NCBI RefSeq assembly: GCF_900099775.1 | Contig: NZ_FMTM01000001.1 | Location: forward strand, 1,302,001 to 1,366,000 | Direction of reading: 5' to 3' | Length of the DNA stretch: 64,000 nucleotides | Source: Rhizobium mongolense subsp. loessense | GTDB lineage: Bacteria; Pseudomonadota; Alphaproteobacteria; Rhizobiales; Rhizobiaceae | In this document: positions 46,973-56,852 of the stretch, piece by piece | Layout of the letters: each line of letters opens with the position of its first letter | Position numbering within the stretch: the stretch's first letter is position 1 | Notes under the pieces: generated by a model | What the model saw: only the letters and a program-made list of their open reading frames with translations | Databases searched by the model: none | What the model was told of the DNA's origin: nothing | Position numbers and translations under genes: made by a program

Positions 46973-47998
46973 ATGTCCATGCCCAACACCAGCAATGCCC
47001 ACCTGCCTTTTCCGATCCTGATTGGCGATATCGGCGGAACGAATGCGCGCTTCTCCATTCTAGGGGACGCCTCGGCCGAGGCCGTCAATTTCCCGAACGT
47101 TCGCACAGCCGATTTCGGAACCATCGATGAAGCGATCCTGGAGGGCGTTTTTGCAAAGACGGACATGCGCCCGCGTGCGGCTATTCTCGCCGTTGCCGGC
47201 CCGATCAACGGCGATGAAATTCCGCTGACCAATTGCGACTGGATCGTCCGTCCTTATACGATGCTTGAACGTCTCGGCATCGAGGACGTGGTTGTCATCA
47301 ACGACTTCGAGGCGCAGGCACTGGCGATTTCCGCCCTCGGTGAGAACGATCGCGAGCGCATTGGCGCCGCATCCGGAGAGCTTGTCGCTTCCCGTGTTGT
47401 GCTCGGTCCCGGAACCGGCCTCGGCGTTGGCGGGCTCGTGCGTGCGCAAGGCTCGTGGATTCCCGTGCCGGGCGAAGGCGGCCATGTCGATCTCGGACCA
47501 CGCAGCAAGCGCGACCTGGCAATCTTCCCATATATCGAGACTATCGAGGGCCGCGTCGCAGCCGAGCAGATCCTTTGCGGACGCGGTATCGTCAATCTCT
47601 ACCGCGCGATATGCAAGGCGGACGGGATTGTTTCCAAATACCACGATCCAGCCGATATCACCTCTCATGCGCTTGCTGGAACCGACAAGACCGCCGTGGA
47701 GACCATCTCGCTTTTTTCAACTTACCTTGGCCGGCTCGCGGGCGATCTGGCGATGATCTTCATGGCCAAGGGCGGCGTCTATCTTTCAGGCGGCATCTCG
47801 CAGAAGATCCTGCCGGCATTGAGGAGGTCGGAATTCCGCGCCGCGTTCGAGGACAAAGCGCCGCACTCGCACTGGCTGAGGGCGATTCCGACTTATGTGG
47901 TGACTCACCCGCTTGCAGCCCTTGCTGGGCTTTCCTTCTATGCCCGCCAGCCCGCAAGCTTCGGCGTCTCAACCGAGGGCCGCCGCTGGCGCCGATAG
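46973..47998 (+). CDS. glk: Glucokinase
   Basis: A 341-residue bacterial glucokinase of the non-ROK type. ATP-binding [14 protein letters not shown] is near residue 18, the glucose-binding region TNCDWIV and [12 protein letters not shown] follow, then [13 protein letters not shown] and the Glu-His of [10 protein letters not shown]. It phosphorylates glucose to glucose 6-phosphate. The gene starts 14 bases after mgsA. Confidence 0.95.
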   Translation: MSMPNTSNAHLPFPILIGDIGGTNARFSILGDASAEAVNFPNVRTADFGTIDEAILEGVFAKTDMRPRAAILAVAGPINGDEIPLTNCDWIVRPYTMLERLGIEDVVVINDFEAQALAISALGENDRERIGAASGELVASRVVLGPGTGLGVGGLVRAQGSWIPVPGEGGHVDLGPRSKRDLAIFPYIETIEGRVAAEQILCGRGIVNLYRAICKADGIVSKYHDPADITSHALAGTDKTAVETISLFSTYLGRLAGDLAMIFMAKGGVYLSGGISQKILPALRRSEFRAAFEDKAPHSHWLRAIPTYVVTHPLAALAGLSFYARQPASFGVSTEGRRWRR

Positions 47999-48093
47999 TG
48001 CCGCTCTAGCCAAAAGCGCGCCAACTCTTTATAGAGCCGCCCCAAGCGCGCGGCTCATCTGGCGCACGTAGTCCGAGACAGGAAGCTTTATTT

Positions 48094-49881
48094 TTGGAAT
48101 CGTCCGCGAACAAGAAGCGCACCGTCAGCAGCGATACCATCACCGGCGTCTTGAAGCGCATCATCGCCGAAAACGGCCGTGATCATATTGGGGGCTATGC
48201 TTTCGCGATCAGCTGCCTCGTTGTTGTCGCACTTTCGACTGCGTTCACCGCCTGGATCATGAAGGTCATCATTGACGAAGCCTTCGCCAATCGCCGTGCG
48301 GACATGGTCTGGATCATTTGTCTTGCGATCTTCATCGCATTCGTACTGCGTGGCTTTGCGAGCTACGGCCAAGCGGTGGCTCTATCTAGAATCGGAAACA
48401 ACATCGTGGCGCGCTACCAGCGGCGCCTTTATGCCCACCTGATGACGCTCTCCGTCGGCTTCTACAACGAAGCCCGTTCGGCACACATCGCAGCGCAAGT
48501 CAGCCAGAATGTCGGCGGCATCCGCGATGTCATGAATCTGACCATCACGTCGACTGCGCGAGACCTGCTCACGTTCATCGCGCTGCTCGGCGTGATGGTT
48601 TTTCAGGATCCGCTGCTAAGCCTTGCAGTCTTCATCCTGGCTCCGCCACTCCTGTACGGCTTGCGATATCTTTCTAAGCGTCTGCGTCAGGTGACCAGGG
48701 AAGCGATTCATCTCAACAGCCACGTCTTGGGCGCAATGCAGGAAACGATCCAGGGAATTGCGATCGTCAAAGCCTTCACGATGGAAGGCGAACTGGTACG
48801 TAAGCTCAACAAGCTTGTCGGGGCTGCGGAAAACCGCGCAAATCGGATCGCGCGCCTCTCGGAGCGCAATGCGCCGATGACGGAGACCTTCGCCGGTTTC
48901 GCCGTCGCCAGCATCCTTGCCTATGCCGCTTACCGTTCGATCTATCATAACGTGCCGCCGGGCGCATTCTTCTCCTTCGTAACGGCATTGCTGCTCGCCT
49001 ACGATCCCGCCCGCCGCCTTGCAAGACTGCAGGTTCAGCTGGAGCGCGCCGTCGTCAATGCCCGCATGATCTACGAACTACTCGACATGGAGCCGCGTCA
49101 GCGCGATCTTCCTGATGCCAAGCCGTTGAACGTGACGAAAGCCCGCATCGAATTCCGTAGCGTATCCTTTGCTTACAGTGCCGATCCGATCCTCAACGAC
49201 GTGAGTTTTGTTGCAGAGGGCGGCAAGACGACGGCGCTTGTCGGCCCTTCCGGTGCCGGCAAATCAACGGTCATCAATCTCATACCGCGCTTCTTCGACC
49301 CGAAGAGCGGGCAGATTTTCATCGATGGCCAGGATATTGCACACGTCACCAAACAGTCGCTTCGCCAGCAACTCGCCTATGTGTCGCAGCAGCCGTATCT
49401 CTTCGAAGGCACGATCCGCGAAAACATTCGTTATGGGCGGCCGGAAGCGACGGACGCCGAGGTGGAAGAGGCCGCCCGCCTTGCCTACGCCCATGAATTC
49501 ATCCTCGCGCAACCCGACGGCTACGACACACCTGTCGGCGAAAACGGCGTGACGCTTTCAGGCGGCCAGCGCCAGCGACTGTCGATCGCCCGGGCGCTCG
49601 TCCGGAAAGCGCCGATCTTGCTTCTCGACGAAGCTACATCGGCACTCGATACGGAATCGGAAGCGGCCGTGCAGAGGGCGCTCGATGAAGCGATGACCGG
49701 CCGCACCGTCGTCGTCATCGCCCATCGTCTTTCGACGGTCGTACGTGCCGACAAGATGGTCGTGATGCAACAGGGCCGTGTCGTCGAAGAAGGCAATCAC
49801 GAGACGCTTGCGAAGCGCAACGACGGACTTTACGCTCGCCTCAACAATCTTCAGCGGCCCGCCGCCTCGGATTCTTTTTGA
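48094..49881 (+). CDS. ABC exporter, MsbA/lipid-A-export type (fused permease-ATPase)
   Basis: A 595-residue half-transporter. Six membrane segments lie in residues ~30-310, and the ATPase domain follows with Walker A VGPSGAGKSTVIN, signature [13 protein letters not shown], Walker B PILLLDEATSALD and the switch His in VVIAHRLSTV. The TTG start at 48094 has AGGAAG 9 bases before it; no suitable ATG occurs nearby. It resembles lipid or drug exporters. The substrate cannot be assigned. Confidence 0.88.
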   Translation: MESSANKKRTVSSDTITGVLKRIIAENGRDHIGGYAFAISCLVVVALSTAFTAWIMKVIIDEAFANRRADMVWIICLAIFIAFVLRGFASYGQAVALSRIGNNIVARYQRRLYAHLMTLSVGFYNEARSAHIAAQVSQNVGGIRDVMNLTITSTARDLLTFIALLGVMVFQDPLLSLAVFILAPPLLYGLRYLSKRLRQVTREAIHLNSHVLGAMQETIQGIAIVKAFTMEGELVRKLNKLVGAAENRANRIARLSERNAPMTETFAGFAVASILAYAAYRSIYHNVPPGAFFSFVTALLLAYDPARRLARLQVQLERAVVNARMIYELLDMEPRQRDLPDAKPLNVTKARIEFRSVSFAYSADPILNDVSFVAEGGKTTALVGPSGAGKSTVINLIPRFFDPKSGQIFIDGQDIAHVTKQSLRQQLAYVSQQPYLFEGTIRENIRYGRPEATDAEVEEAARLAYAHEFILAQPDGYDTPVGENGVTLSGGQRQRLSIARALVRKAPILLLDEATSALDTESEAAVQRALDEAMTGRTVVVIAHRLSTVVRADKMVVMQQGRVVEEGNHETLAKRNDGLYARLNNLQRPAASDSF

Positions 49882-49899
49882 CACGGATTATGAGCTGAC

Positions 49900-50724
49900 A
49901 TGAGCGATGCTGCGATGAAGCTGGTGGTGATTGGGGCAGCGGGTCGCATGGGACAAACGCTGATCCGGCTTATCGATTCCATGGAAGGTGTCACGCTTCA
50001 TGCGGCCGTGGCCCGGCCCGGCTCGCCATTCGTTGGCAAGGATGCAGGCGAAATCGCGGGCCTTGGACCAAACGGCGTCACCATTGGGGACGACCCTCTC
50101 GCGGCCTTTCTTCATGCCGACGGCGTCCTGGATTTTACAACGCCCGGGACGACAACCGAATTTGCTGCGCTGGCCGCTCAGGCGCGCATCGTCCATGTCA
50201 TCGGCACCACCGGGTGTTCGGATGCGGATAATGCCAAGATCGCGGCAGCAGCGCGTCATGCGCGTATCGTGAAATCGGGCAATATGAGCCTTGGCGTGAA
50301 CCTTCTCAGCGTTTTCGTGGAGCAGGCTGCTCGAGCGCTCGATGCTGCCGATTGGGATATCGAAATCCTCGAAATGCACCACAGGCGCAAGGTCGATGCG
50401 CCGTCGGGCACCGCACTGCTTCTGGGAGAAGCTGCCGCCAAAGGCCGGAATATCGACCTGTCGTCGCAATCGGTCCGCGTCCGCGACGGCCATACCGGCG
50501 CGCGCGAGACGGGTACGGTCGGTTTTGCGACGCTGCGCGGCGGTTCGGTAATCGGCGAACACTCCGTTCTCTTCGCCGGAGAAGGCGAGATTGTATCGAT
50601 GTCGCACAGCGCCGCTGACCGCTCGATCTTCGCGCGCGGCGCCATCAAGGCGGCGCTCTGGGCACGCGACAAGAAGCCCGGCTTTTACTCCATGCTCGAC
50701 GTGCTCGGGCTCTCCTCACATTGA
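49900..50724 (+). CDS. dapB: 4-hydroxy-tetrahydrodipicolinate reductase
   Basis: A 274-residue enzyme of lysine and diaminopimelate synthesis. The NAD(P)H-binding [16 protein letters not shown] is at the N-terminus, and the catalytic motif [23 protein letters not shown] (His-His, Lys) is near residue 155. The C-terminal segment [34 protein letters not shown] is family-typical. It precedes gpmA by 22 bases. Confidence 0.95.
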   Translation: MSDAAMKLVVIGAAGRMGQTLIRLIDSMEGVTLHAAVARPGSPFVGKDAGEIAGLGPNGVTIGDDPLAAFLHADGVLDFTTPGTTTEFAALAAQARIVHVIGTTGCSDADNAKIAAAARHARIVKSGNMSLGVNLLSVFVEQAARALDAADWDIEILEMHHRRKVDAPSGTALLLGEAAAKGRNIDLSSQSVRVRDGHTGARETGTVGFATLRGGSVIGEHSVLFAGEGEIVSMSHSAADRSIFARGAIKAALWARDKKPGFYSMLDVLGLSSH

Positions 50725-50746
50725 TCTCATTACGGAGGCATATTCC

Positions 50747-51382
50747 ATGAGCGGCACCCTCGTCCTCGTTCGCCACGGCCAGAGCGACTGGAACCTGAAA
50801 AATCTCTTCACCGGCTGGAAGGATCCGGACCTCACGGAACTCGGTATCGAAGAGGCCAATACCGGAGGGCAGGCGCTTGCCGACTACGGCATAAAATTCG
50901 ATATCGCCTTCACGTCGGCGCTCGTGCGCGCGCAGCGCACGCTGACGCTCATTCTCGACAAAATCGGCCAGCCGGACCTCAAGACGATCCGCGACCAGGC
51001 ACTGAACGAGCGCGACTACGGTGACCTGTCGGGCCTCAACAAGGACGATGCCCGCGCCAAATGGGGCGAGGAGCAGGTTCATATCTGGCGGCGTTCCTAC
51101 GACGTCCCGCCTCCTGGCGGCGAAAGTTTGCGCGACACCGGCGCGCGCGTCTGGCCTTACTATCTCACCGAGATTTTGCCACGCGTACTACGCGGTGAAA
51201 AAGTGCTCGTCGCTGCCCACGGCAACTCGCTGCGTTCGCTGGTCATGGTGCTGGACCGCCTGACCAAGGAACAGATCCTGGCACTCAACCTCGCGACCGG
51301 CGTTCCCATGGTTTACAAGCTCAATGCCGACTCCACCGTCGCTTCCAAGGAAGTGCTCGGCGATATGTCCGGGGCGCATTAA
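50747..51382 (+). CDS. gpmA: 2,3-bisphosphoglycerate-dependent phosphoglycerate mutase
   Basis: A 211-residue histidine-phosphatase-fold enzyme that interconverts 3- and 2-phosphoglycerate. The phosphohistidine is in [12 protein letters not shown] near residue 9, and the second catalytic His is in [14 protein letters not shown]. Glu in [12 protein letters not shown] also fits. It is shorter than the ~250-residue E. coli form, as is common in alphaproteobacteria. GGAGG lies 8 bases before ATG 50747. Confidence 0.95.
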   Translation: MSGTLVLVRHGQSDWNLKNLFTGWKDPDLTELGIEEANTGGQALADYGIKFDIAFTSALVRAQRTLTLILDKIGQPDLKTIRDQALNERDYGDLSGLNKDDARAKWGEEQVHIWRRSYDVPPPGGESLRDTGARVWPYYLTEILPRVLRGEKVLVAAHGNSLRSLVMVLDRLTKEQILALNLATGVPMVYKLNADSTVASKEVLGDMSGAH

Positions 51383-51400
51383 GCCTTCGACATCTCATTC

Positions 51401-51428
51401 AAAAGCCGGGCTCGCTGCCCGGCTTTTT
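51401..51428. terminator. Bidirectional terminator between gpmA and phnF
   Basis: AAAAGCCGGG (51401-51410) pairs with CCCGGCTTTT (51418-51427) around CTCGCTG. T-runs are present in both directions, ending both convergent genes. Confidence 0.9.
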
Positions 51429-51432
51429 CAAT

Positions 51433-52170
51433 TCAATTCTCTATCGTGAACTGCACCCTGTCGGCTGCAAAGCGGCTGATCGAATACTGAACCGGCACGC
51501 CGTCAAGATCGGTATTCATTGCCTTGGCGATGAGCAGGATGGCGCCCGGCGTCAATTCGAGCGTGCTGATGTCGTGTGAATCGGCGTGAGCGGCGGTAAT
51601 CTCGGTCGTTGCGCGGACGTAATCCGGCAGGCCGAGTTCGGCAAAGGCCTTGGTGATCGATTCCGTCTTGCGATAGACTTCGTCGATACCGGCAAACCGG
51701 TCGGCCGGAAACCATGTCGTTGCGCAAGATACCGGCCGCTTGTCGGCCAGACGCAATGTTTCGAGACGGATCACCGCCGTCCCCGGCCTCAGCCTCAGCC
51801 AGCGCGCAACGTCGGCATCAGCCCTCTCTTCCGCATGGTCGAGTAGCAGGCCGCGCATCTCGCGCGCCTGAGCGCCAATACCGGCGGTGAAGCGCGTACG
51901 CCGCGTGATCGGGAAATTCAGCCTCTCCTTCCGCTCGATCAGGGTGCCGCGGCCCTGCACCGCGCGCACGATGCCTTCCTGAGCAAGGGCGGCAAGCGCG
52001 CTTCTGACCGTGTGACGATTGACGCCGAATTGCAGCGCCAGGTTAGTTTCCGGCGGCACCATGCCGGTCTCGTCATAAGCGCCGGCACTGATTGCGTCGC
52101 GAATACGGTCCGCGATCTGGCGCCATAGCGCCACGCCCGTTTGTCTCTGTAGCTGGTTCAGCCCGGCCAT
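51433..52170 (-). CDS. phnF: Phosphonate-operon repressor PhnF (GntR/HutC family)
   Basis: A 245-residue regulator with an N-terminal winged helix (LWRQIADRIRDAISAGAYD, then LALQFGVNRHTVRSALAALAQEGIVRAVQGRGT) and a C-terminal UTRA ligand-binding domain (ITKAFAELGLPDYVRATTEITAAHAD, ELTPGAILLIAKAMNTD). The gene is divergent from phnG, and an inverted repeat in the shared region is its probable operator. The ligand is likely a phosphonate-pathway metabolite. Confidence 0.9.
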   Translation of the reverse strand: MAGLNQLQRQTGVALWRQIADRIRDAISAGAYDETGMVPPETNLALQFGVNRHTVRSALAALAQEGIVRAVQGRGTLIERKERLNFPITRRTRFTAGIGAQAREMRGLLLDHAEERADADVARWLRLRPGTAVIRLETLRLADKRPVSCATTWFPADRFAGIDEVYRKTESITKAFAELGLPDYVRATTEITAAHADSHDISTLELTPGAILLIAKAMNTDLDGVPVQYSISRFAADRVQFTIEN

Positions 52171-52200
52171 TTTTTCCCGCCCTGCACTTTCACTTGAGTG

Positions 52201-52240
52201 ATGTCACACGCTTGTCACGTCCTCACCTTAAGGCTACAAA
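52201..52240 (+). promoter_or_regulatory. Pho-box-like direct repeat and promoter of the phn operon
   Basis: TGTCAC occurs at 52202-52207 and 52213-52218, an 11-base period as in PhoB boxes (CTGTCAT-N4-CTGTCAT). TTGTCA (52212-52217) and TACAAA (52235-52240) could be -35/-10 with 17 bases between. PhoB control of phosphonate genes is established in other rhizobia. The site itself is a sequence match only. Confidence 0.5.
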
Positions 52241-52253
52241 TACCTTGTATGGT

Positions 52254-52271
52254 TGTCTATATCAATAGACA
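52254..52271. promoter_or_regulatory. Probable PhnF operator
   Basis: TGTCTAT-ATCA-ATAGACA is a perfect 7-bp inverted repeat just downstream of the predicted promoter and 16 bases before phnG. Its GTCTAT/ATAGAC core is typical of sites bound by HutC-type GntR regulators such as PhnF. A repressor here would block phnG transcription, and could also act on phnF. Confidence 0.65.
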
Positions 52272-52286
52272 TTTAAAGGAACGGCG

Positions 52287-52763
52287 ATGACATCAGCGAA
52301 ACAGAAGAGCCTTGCGACCCTGCCAGAGATTGACCGCAAGCGCGTTGCCGATCTTCTCGCGCGGGCTGAACGGCACGAACTCGTTGAAGCCTTTGACGCT
52401 CTCATTGAAAAGCCAGCGGTTCAACCGGTGCGCGGGCCGGAAACCGGTCTCGTGATGGTGCGCGGCCGCATCGGCGGCGGCGGCGCCCCCTTCAATCTCG
52501 GCGAGGTCACGGTTACGCGCGCAACAATACGGCTTGGTTCCGGTGCCGTGGGTCATGCACAGGCGCTCGGTACCGACCGCGAAAAGGCAAGGCTTGCCGC
52601 GATCTTCGACGCACTGTGGCAGGACGATGGGATGAAGGATTTCGTCGAGGAGAAGCTGCTTTCGCCGATCACGGCGCGAATCGCTGGGGTCGATCGGCGC
52701 AAGGCGGACGAGACGGCGGCGACACGGGTCGATTTCTTCACCATGGTGCGCGGAGACGACTGA
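52287..52763 (+). CDS. phnG: C-P lyase core subunit PhnG
   Basis: A 158-residue subunit of the PhnGHIJ complex, which moves the phosphonate onto ribose at the start of the pathway and then breaks the C-P bond. Segments such as PETGLVMVRGRIGGGGAPFNLGEVTVTRATIRL and SGAVGHAQALGTDREKARLAAIFDAL are typical. AAAGGAA lies before the ATG. The stop overlaps the phnH start (TGATG). Confidence 0.95.
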   Translation: MTSAKQKSLATLPEIDRKRVADLLARAERHELVEAFDALIEKPAVQPVRGPETGLVMVRGRIGGGGAPFNLGEVTVTRATIRLGSGAVGHAQALGTDREKARLAAIFDALWQDDGMKDFVEEKLLSPITARIAGVDRRKADETAATRVDFFTMVRGDD

Positions 52764-53371
52764 TGAGCATCAAGACAGAAGCCCTGACGGGTGGTTTTGC
52801 CGAACCGGTCTTCCACGCCCAAAGCGTCTTCAAGACCATGATGGATGGCATGGCGCGCCCTGGCACGATCCAGACCGTCGCGCCCGAAGTCGCGCCACCT
52901 GCGCCACTTGGCATAGCGGCAGGCGCAATTGCGCTCACGCTGTGCGACCATGATACACCGGTCTGGCTATCTTCCGGGCTTGCAAAATCCGCAACGCTCG
53001 ATTGGCTCGGCTTTCACACCGGCGCGCCCGTGGCGCCGGAAAAGGCTGAAGCCCGCTTTGCCTTTATTGAGCACGGCGTGACGCTTTCCTCGTTCGGACT
53101 CTTTGCCTTAGGCACGCAGGAATATCCTGATCGCTCGACGACGCTGATCGTCGAACTTGCAGGACTCGAAGGCGGCCGCCGGCTGGCCTTGACAGGCCCC
53201 GGCATTCAAAGCGTGAACGAGATTGCGCCTATCGGCCTGCCGGAGACGTTCCTGCGGCTCTGGACGGAAAACCGCGCCCTCTTTCCGCGTGGCATCGACC
53301 TCGTGCTGACGGCAGGCAGCCGTTTCCTTTGCTTGCCGCGCACCACCAAGATCATCGCAACGGAGATGTGA
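52763..53371 (+). CDS. phnH: C-P lyase core subunit PhnH
   Basis: A 202-residue subunit of the C-P lyase core. The N-terminal FHAQSVFKTMMDGMARPGTI and the segments DHDTPVWLSSG and FPRGIDLVLTAGSRFLCLPRTTKI are characteristic. ATG 52763 overlaps the phnG stop by one base. The frame is open upstream into phnG, but the overlap start gives the family N-terminus. Confidence 0.93.
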   Translation: MSIKTEALTGGFAEPVFHAQSVFKTMMDGMARPGTIQTVAPEVAPPAPLGIAAGAIALTLCDHDTPVWLSSGLAKSATLDWLGFHTGAPVAPEKAEARFAFIEHGVTLSSFGLFALGTQEYPDRSTTLIVELAGLEGGRRLALTGPGIQSVNEIAPIGLPETFLRLWTENRALFPRGIDLVLTAGSRFLCLPRTTKIIATEM

Positions 53372-53374
53372 GCC

Positions 53375-54481
53375 ATGTATGTTGCCGTCAAAGGGGGTGA
53401 GGCTGCCATCGAGAATGCCCATCGCCTGCTTGCCGACCGCCGTCGCGGCGACCGCTCGCTGCCTGCGATCGGCATCGACCAGATCGTCGCACAGCTGGCT
53501 CTTGCCGTCGACCGTGTCATGGCGGAAGCCTCGCTCTACGACCGCAGGCTCGCCGCACTTGCCGTCCGTCAATCGCGCGGCGACATGATCGAGGCAATTT
53601 TCCTGCTGCGCGCCTATCGCACGACGCTGCCACGCTTCGGCTATTCCAAACCGCTCGACACCGCGGCGATGAAGATCGAGCGCCGCGTTTCGGCGACCTA
53701 CAAGGATTTGCCTGGCGGCCAGCTTCTCGGTCCGACCTTCGACTACACGCACCGACTGCTCGATCCTTCGCTGCTTTCCGACGAGATTGTTGAAGAACCG
53801 GCGCAACGTCCGGCTGAAGCCGGCCGCATCATGCGCGTGTCGGAGATCCTTGGCCAGGAGGGGCTGATCGAGGCCGACGGCGATATGCCGGAGGACCACG
53901 TGATCGGTGACCTTACCCGTGAACCGATGGAGTTTCCCATGAGCCGCGACCTTCGCCTGCAGGCGCTCGCCCGCGGCGATGAGGGCTTCCTCCTGGCACT
54001 CGGCTACTCAACGCAACGGGGCTACGGCCGCAATCATCCCTTCACGGGGGAAATTCGCATCGGCGAGGTCGACGTGGAATTTTACGTTCCCGAACTCGGC
54101 TTTGCCGTGTCGCTCGGCGTGATCCAATTGACGGAATGCCAGATGGTCAATCAGTTCAAGGGTTCGGCCAAGGCACCGCCGCAGTTCACACGAGGCTACG
54201 GCCTCGTCTTCGGTCAAAGCGAACGGAAGGCGATGTCGATGTCGCTGGTCGATCGCGCGCTACGCGCGGAAGAGCTCGGGGAAGACATCACGGCGCCGGC
54301 ACAGGATGAGGAATTCGTCATTTCTCACTCCGACAATGTCCAGGCGACCGGCTTCGTCGAGCATCTGAAATTGCCGCACTACGTGGATTTCCAGGCCGAA
54401 CTGGACCTTGTCCGCCGCATGCGCCGCGACTTCGAAACGAACCGTGCCGGCGGCGACACCATCAAGGAGGCGGCCGAATGA
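53375..54481 (+). CDS. phnI: C-P lyase core subunit PhnI
   Basis: A 368-residue subunit that exchanges adenine of ATP for the phosphonate with the help of PhnGHL. MYVAVKGGEAAIENAHRLL, QLALAVDRVMAEASLYD, TLPRFGYSK and ALGYSTQRGYGRNHPF are family motifs. GGAG lies 8 bases before ATG 53375. Its stop overlaps phnJ by 4 bases (ATGA). Confidence 0.95.
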   Translation: MYVAVKGGEAAIENAHRLLADRRRGDRSLPAIGIDQIVAQLALAVDRVMAEASLYDRRLAALAVRQSRGDMIEAIFLLRAYRTTLPRFGYSKPLDTAAMKIERRVSATYKDLPGGQLLGPTFDYTHRLLDPSLLSDEIVEEPAQRPAEAGRIMRVSEILGQEGLIEADGDMPEDHVIGDLTREPMEFPMSRDLRLQALARGDEGFLLALGYSTQRGYGRNHPFTGEIRIGEVDVEFYVPELGFAVSLGVIQLTECQMVNQFKGSAKAPPQFTRGYGLVFGQSERKAMSMSLVDRALRAEELGEDITAPAQDEEFVISHSDNVQATGFVEHLKLPHYVDFQAELDLVRRMRRDFETNRAGGDTIKEAAE

Positions 54482-55356
54482 GCGATCTTGCCAACTACAA
54501 CTACGCCTATCTCGACGAGCAGACCAAGCGGATGATCCGTCGCGCCATCTTGAAGGCGATCGCGATTCCCGGTTATCAGGTGCCTTTTGCTTCGCGCGAA
54601 ATGCCCATGCCCTATGGTTGGGGCACCGGTGGGGTGCAGGTGACCGCTTCGATCATTGGGCCGGACGACGTGCTCAAGGTCATCGACCAGGGCGCCGACG
54701 ACACCACAAACGCTGTCTCCATCCGCGCCTTCTTCCAGAAGGTCGCAAACGTCGCGGTGACCACCCACACCAAAGATGCGACGATCATCCAGACCCGCCA
54801 CCGCATCCCGGAAGAAACGCTCGGAGCCAACCAAGTGCTCGTCTACCAAGTGCCGATCCCCGAACCGCTCCGCTTCCTCGAGCCACGCGAAACCGAAACG
54901 CGAAAGATGCATGCGCTAGAAGAATACGGCCTGATGCATGTGAAACTCTATGAGGACATCGCCCATAACGGCCGCATCTCCAAGACCTATGCCTATCCGG
55001 TGAAGGTCGCCGGCCGCTACGTGATGGATCCTTCGCCTACGCCGAAATTCGACAATCCGAAAATGCATCTGTCGGGCGCGCTTCAGCTCTTCGGGGCCGG
55101 CCGCGAGAAACGGATCTATGCCGTGCCGCCCTATACGGAAGTCGTCAGCCTCGATTTCGAAGACTACCCTTTCGAAATCCAACGCTTCGGCAAACCCTGC
55201 GCTCTTTGCGGCGCGGAGGATGTCTATCTCGACGAAGTGATCCTTGACGACAAGGGCGGCCGGATGTTCGTCTGCTCCGATACCGACCATTGCGAACACC
55301 GTCGCGAGAAGGGACATGCAGGCGAGATGCTTGCGCCGAAGGAGGCTGCGGAGTGA
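54478..55356 (+). CDS. phnJ: Carbon-phosphorus lyase PhnJ
   Basis: A 292-residue radical-SAM-type enzyme that breaks the C-P bond of ribose methylphosphonate phosphate. The four cysteines are in the pattern C-x2-C-x21-C-x5-C (CALC, FVC, DHC), identical in spacing to the E. coli enzyme. Three of these bind the 4Fe-4S cluster and the fourth forms the thiyl radical. The N-terminus YAYLDEQTKRMIRRAILKAI and MPYGWGTGG are conserved. It overlaps phnI and phnK. Confidence 0.97.
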   Translation: MSDLANYNYAYLDEQTKRMIRRAILKAIAIPGYQVPFASREMPMPYGWGTGGVQVTASIIGPDDVLKVIDQGADDTTNAVSIRAFFQKVANVAVTTHTKDATIIQTRHRIPEETLGANQVLVYQVPIPEPLRFLEPRETETRKMHALEEYGLMHVKLYEDIAHNGRISKTYAYPVKVAGRYVMDPSPTPKFDNPKMHLSGALQLFGAGREKRIYAVPPYTEVVSLDFEDYPFEIQRFGKPCALCGAEDVYLDEVILDDKGGRMFVCSDTDHCEHRREKGHAGEMLAPKEAAE

Positions 55357-56129
55357 CCGACACCCCTCTCCTCAAAGTCAACGACGTTTCGAAATTCTAT
55401 GGCAATCGTATCGGCTGCCGGAATGCCTCTTTCGAGCTCTGGCCGGGCGAAGTGCTGGCCGTCGTCGGCGAGTCCGGTTCCGGCAAAACGACCCTACTCA
55501 ATTGTATCTCGACGCGCCTCATGCCGACCACCGGCAGCGTCGAGTATCAAATGCGCGACGGAAACTATCGCGATCTCTACCGCATGAACGAGGCGGAGCG
55601 TCGCTTCCTTATGCGCACCGATTGGGGTTTCGTGCACCAGAATCCGGCCGAGGGCCTGCGCATGACGGTGTCGGCCGGCGCCAATGTCGGCGAACGGCTG
55701 ATGGCGATCGGCGACCGGCACTATGGCAAAATCCGGTCGACTGCCATCGACTGGCTGGAGCGTGTCGAAATCGACGCCGGCCGCATCGATGACCAGCCCC
55801 GCGCTTTTTCGGGCGGCATGCGCCAGCGCCTGCAGATCGCTCGCAATCTTGTCACCAGCCCGCGGCTCGTCTTCATGGACGAACCGACCGGCGGCCTCGA
55901 CGTCTCGGTTCAGGCGCGCCTGCTCGATCTGGTTCGCAGTCTCGTCAATGATCTCGGTCTTTCGGGCATCATCGTCACGCACGACCTCGCCGTCGCGCGT
56001 CTGCTCTCGCATCGCATGATGGTGATGAAGGATGGCTATGTCATTGAGCACGGTCTGACCGATCGCGTGCTCGATGACCCGCGCGAGCCCTACACGCAAT
56101 TGCTCGTCTCATCGATCCTGCAGGTCTGA
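55353..56129 (+). CDS. phnK: Phosphonate C-P lyase ATP-binding protein PhnK
   Basis: A 258-residue ABC-type ATPase that binds the C-P lyase core rather than a membrane transporter. Walker A is [14 protein letters not shown], signature FSGGMRQRLQIA and Walker B RLVFMDEPTGGLD. The GTG start at 55353 has GGAGG upstream and overlaps the phnJ stop by 4 bases. PhnK's C-terminal extension is present (HGLTDRVLDDPREPYTQLL). Confidence 0.95.
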   Translation: MTDTPLLKVNDVSKFYGNRIGCRNASFELWPGEVLAVVGESGSGKTTLLNCISTRLMPTTGSVEYQMRDGNYRDLYRMNEAERRFLMRTDWGFVHQNPAEGLRMTVSAGANVGERLMAIGDRHYGKIRSTAIDWLERVEIDAGRIDDQPRAFSGGMRQRLQIARNLVTSPRLVFMDEPTGGLDVSVQARLLDLVRSLVNDLGLSGIIVTHDLAVARLLSHRMMVMKDGYVIEHGLTDRVLDDPREPYTQLLVSSILQV

Positions 56130-56141
56130 AAGGCAACAATC

Positions 56142-56852
56142 ATGGCAACCCCCCTCGTCGTTTCCGAAGTCTCGAAGAGCTTCACCATGCATTTGCGCGA
56201 TGGCATCAAGCTGCCGGTCATTGCCGATGTCGCCTTCTCCGTCGCTGCCACCGAATGCGTCGTGCTTGGCGGCCCTTCGGGCATCGGCAAGAGTTCCCTG
56301 CTCAAGATGATTTACGGCAACTACGCCGTCGACACCGGACAGATCCTGATCAGCCACAAGGGCCGGGTTGTCGATCTTGCCGCTGCGGACCCACGCACCG
56401 TTATCGATGTCCGCCGTCATACGCTCGGCTATGTCAGCCAGTTCCTGCGCACCGTGCCGCGCGTTGCCGCGATCGATGTCGTTGCCGAACCATTGGTTGC
56501 TCGCGGAGAGGCCGCAGCCGGCGCGCGCGAGAAAGCGGCAGCACTGCTTGAAAAGCTAAATCTTCCCGAAGCGTTATGGCAACTGCCGCCTGCGACTTTC
56601 TCGGGTGGTGAGCAGCAGCGCGTCAACATCGCTCGCGGTTTTATCACAGAGCATACGGTGCTGCTGCTCGATGAGCCGACCGCTTCTCTCGATGCAACAA
56701 ATCGCGCCGTTGTCGTGAGCATGATCGCGGAGAAGAAAAAGGCGGGTGTTGCCCTTCTCGGCATATTCCATGACGAGGAGGTGCGAGAGGCGGTCGCCGA
56801 TCGCATCCTCGACGTCCAGCAGTTTTCGCCGCGAAAGGCGGTTGCAGCATGA
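56142..56852 (+). CDS. phnL: Phosphonate C-P lyase ATP-binding protein PhnL
   Basis: A 236-residue ABC-type ATPase working with PhnGHI. Walker A is [13 protein letters not shown], signature [15 protein letters not shown] and Walker [14 protein letters not shown]. The N-terminus [16 protein letters not shown] fits PhnL. It starts 12 bases after phnK, and its stop overlaps the next gene by 4 bases. Confidence 0.95.
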   Translation: MATPLVVSEVSKSFTMHLRDGIKLPVIADVAFSVAATECVVLGGPSGIGKSSLLKMIYGNYAVDTGQILISHKGRVVDLAAADPRTVIDVRRHTLGYVSQFLRTVPRVAAIDVVAEPLVARGEAAAGAREKAAALLEKLNLPEALWQLPPATFSGGEQQRVNIARGFITEHTVLLLDEPTASLDATNRAVVVSMIAEKKKAGVALLGIFHDEEVREAVADRILDVQQFSPRKAVAA

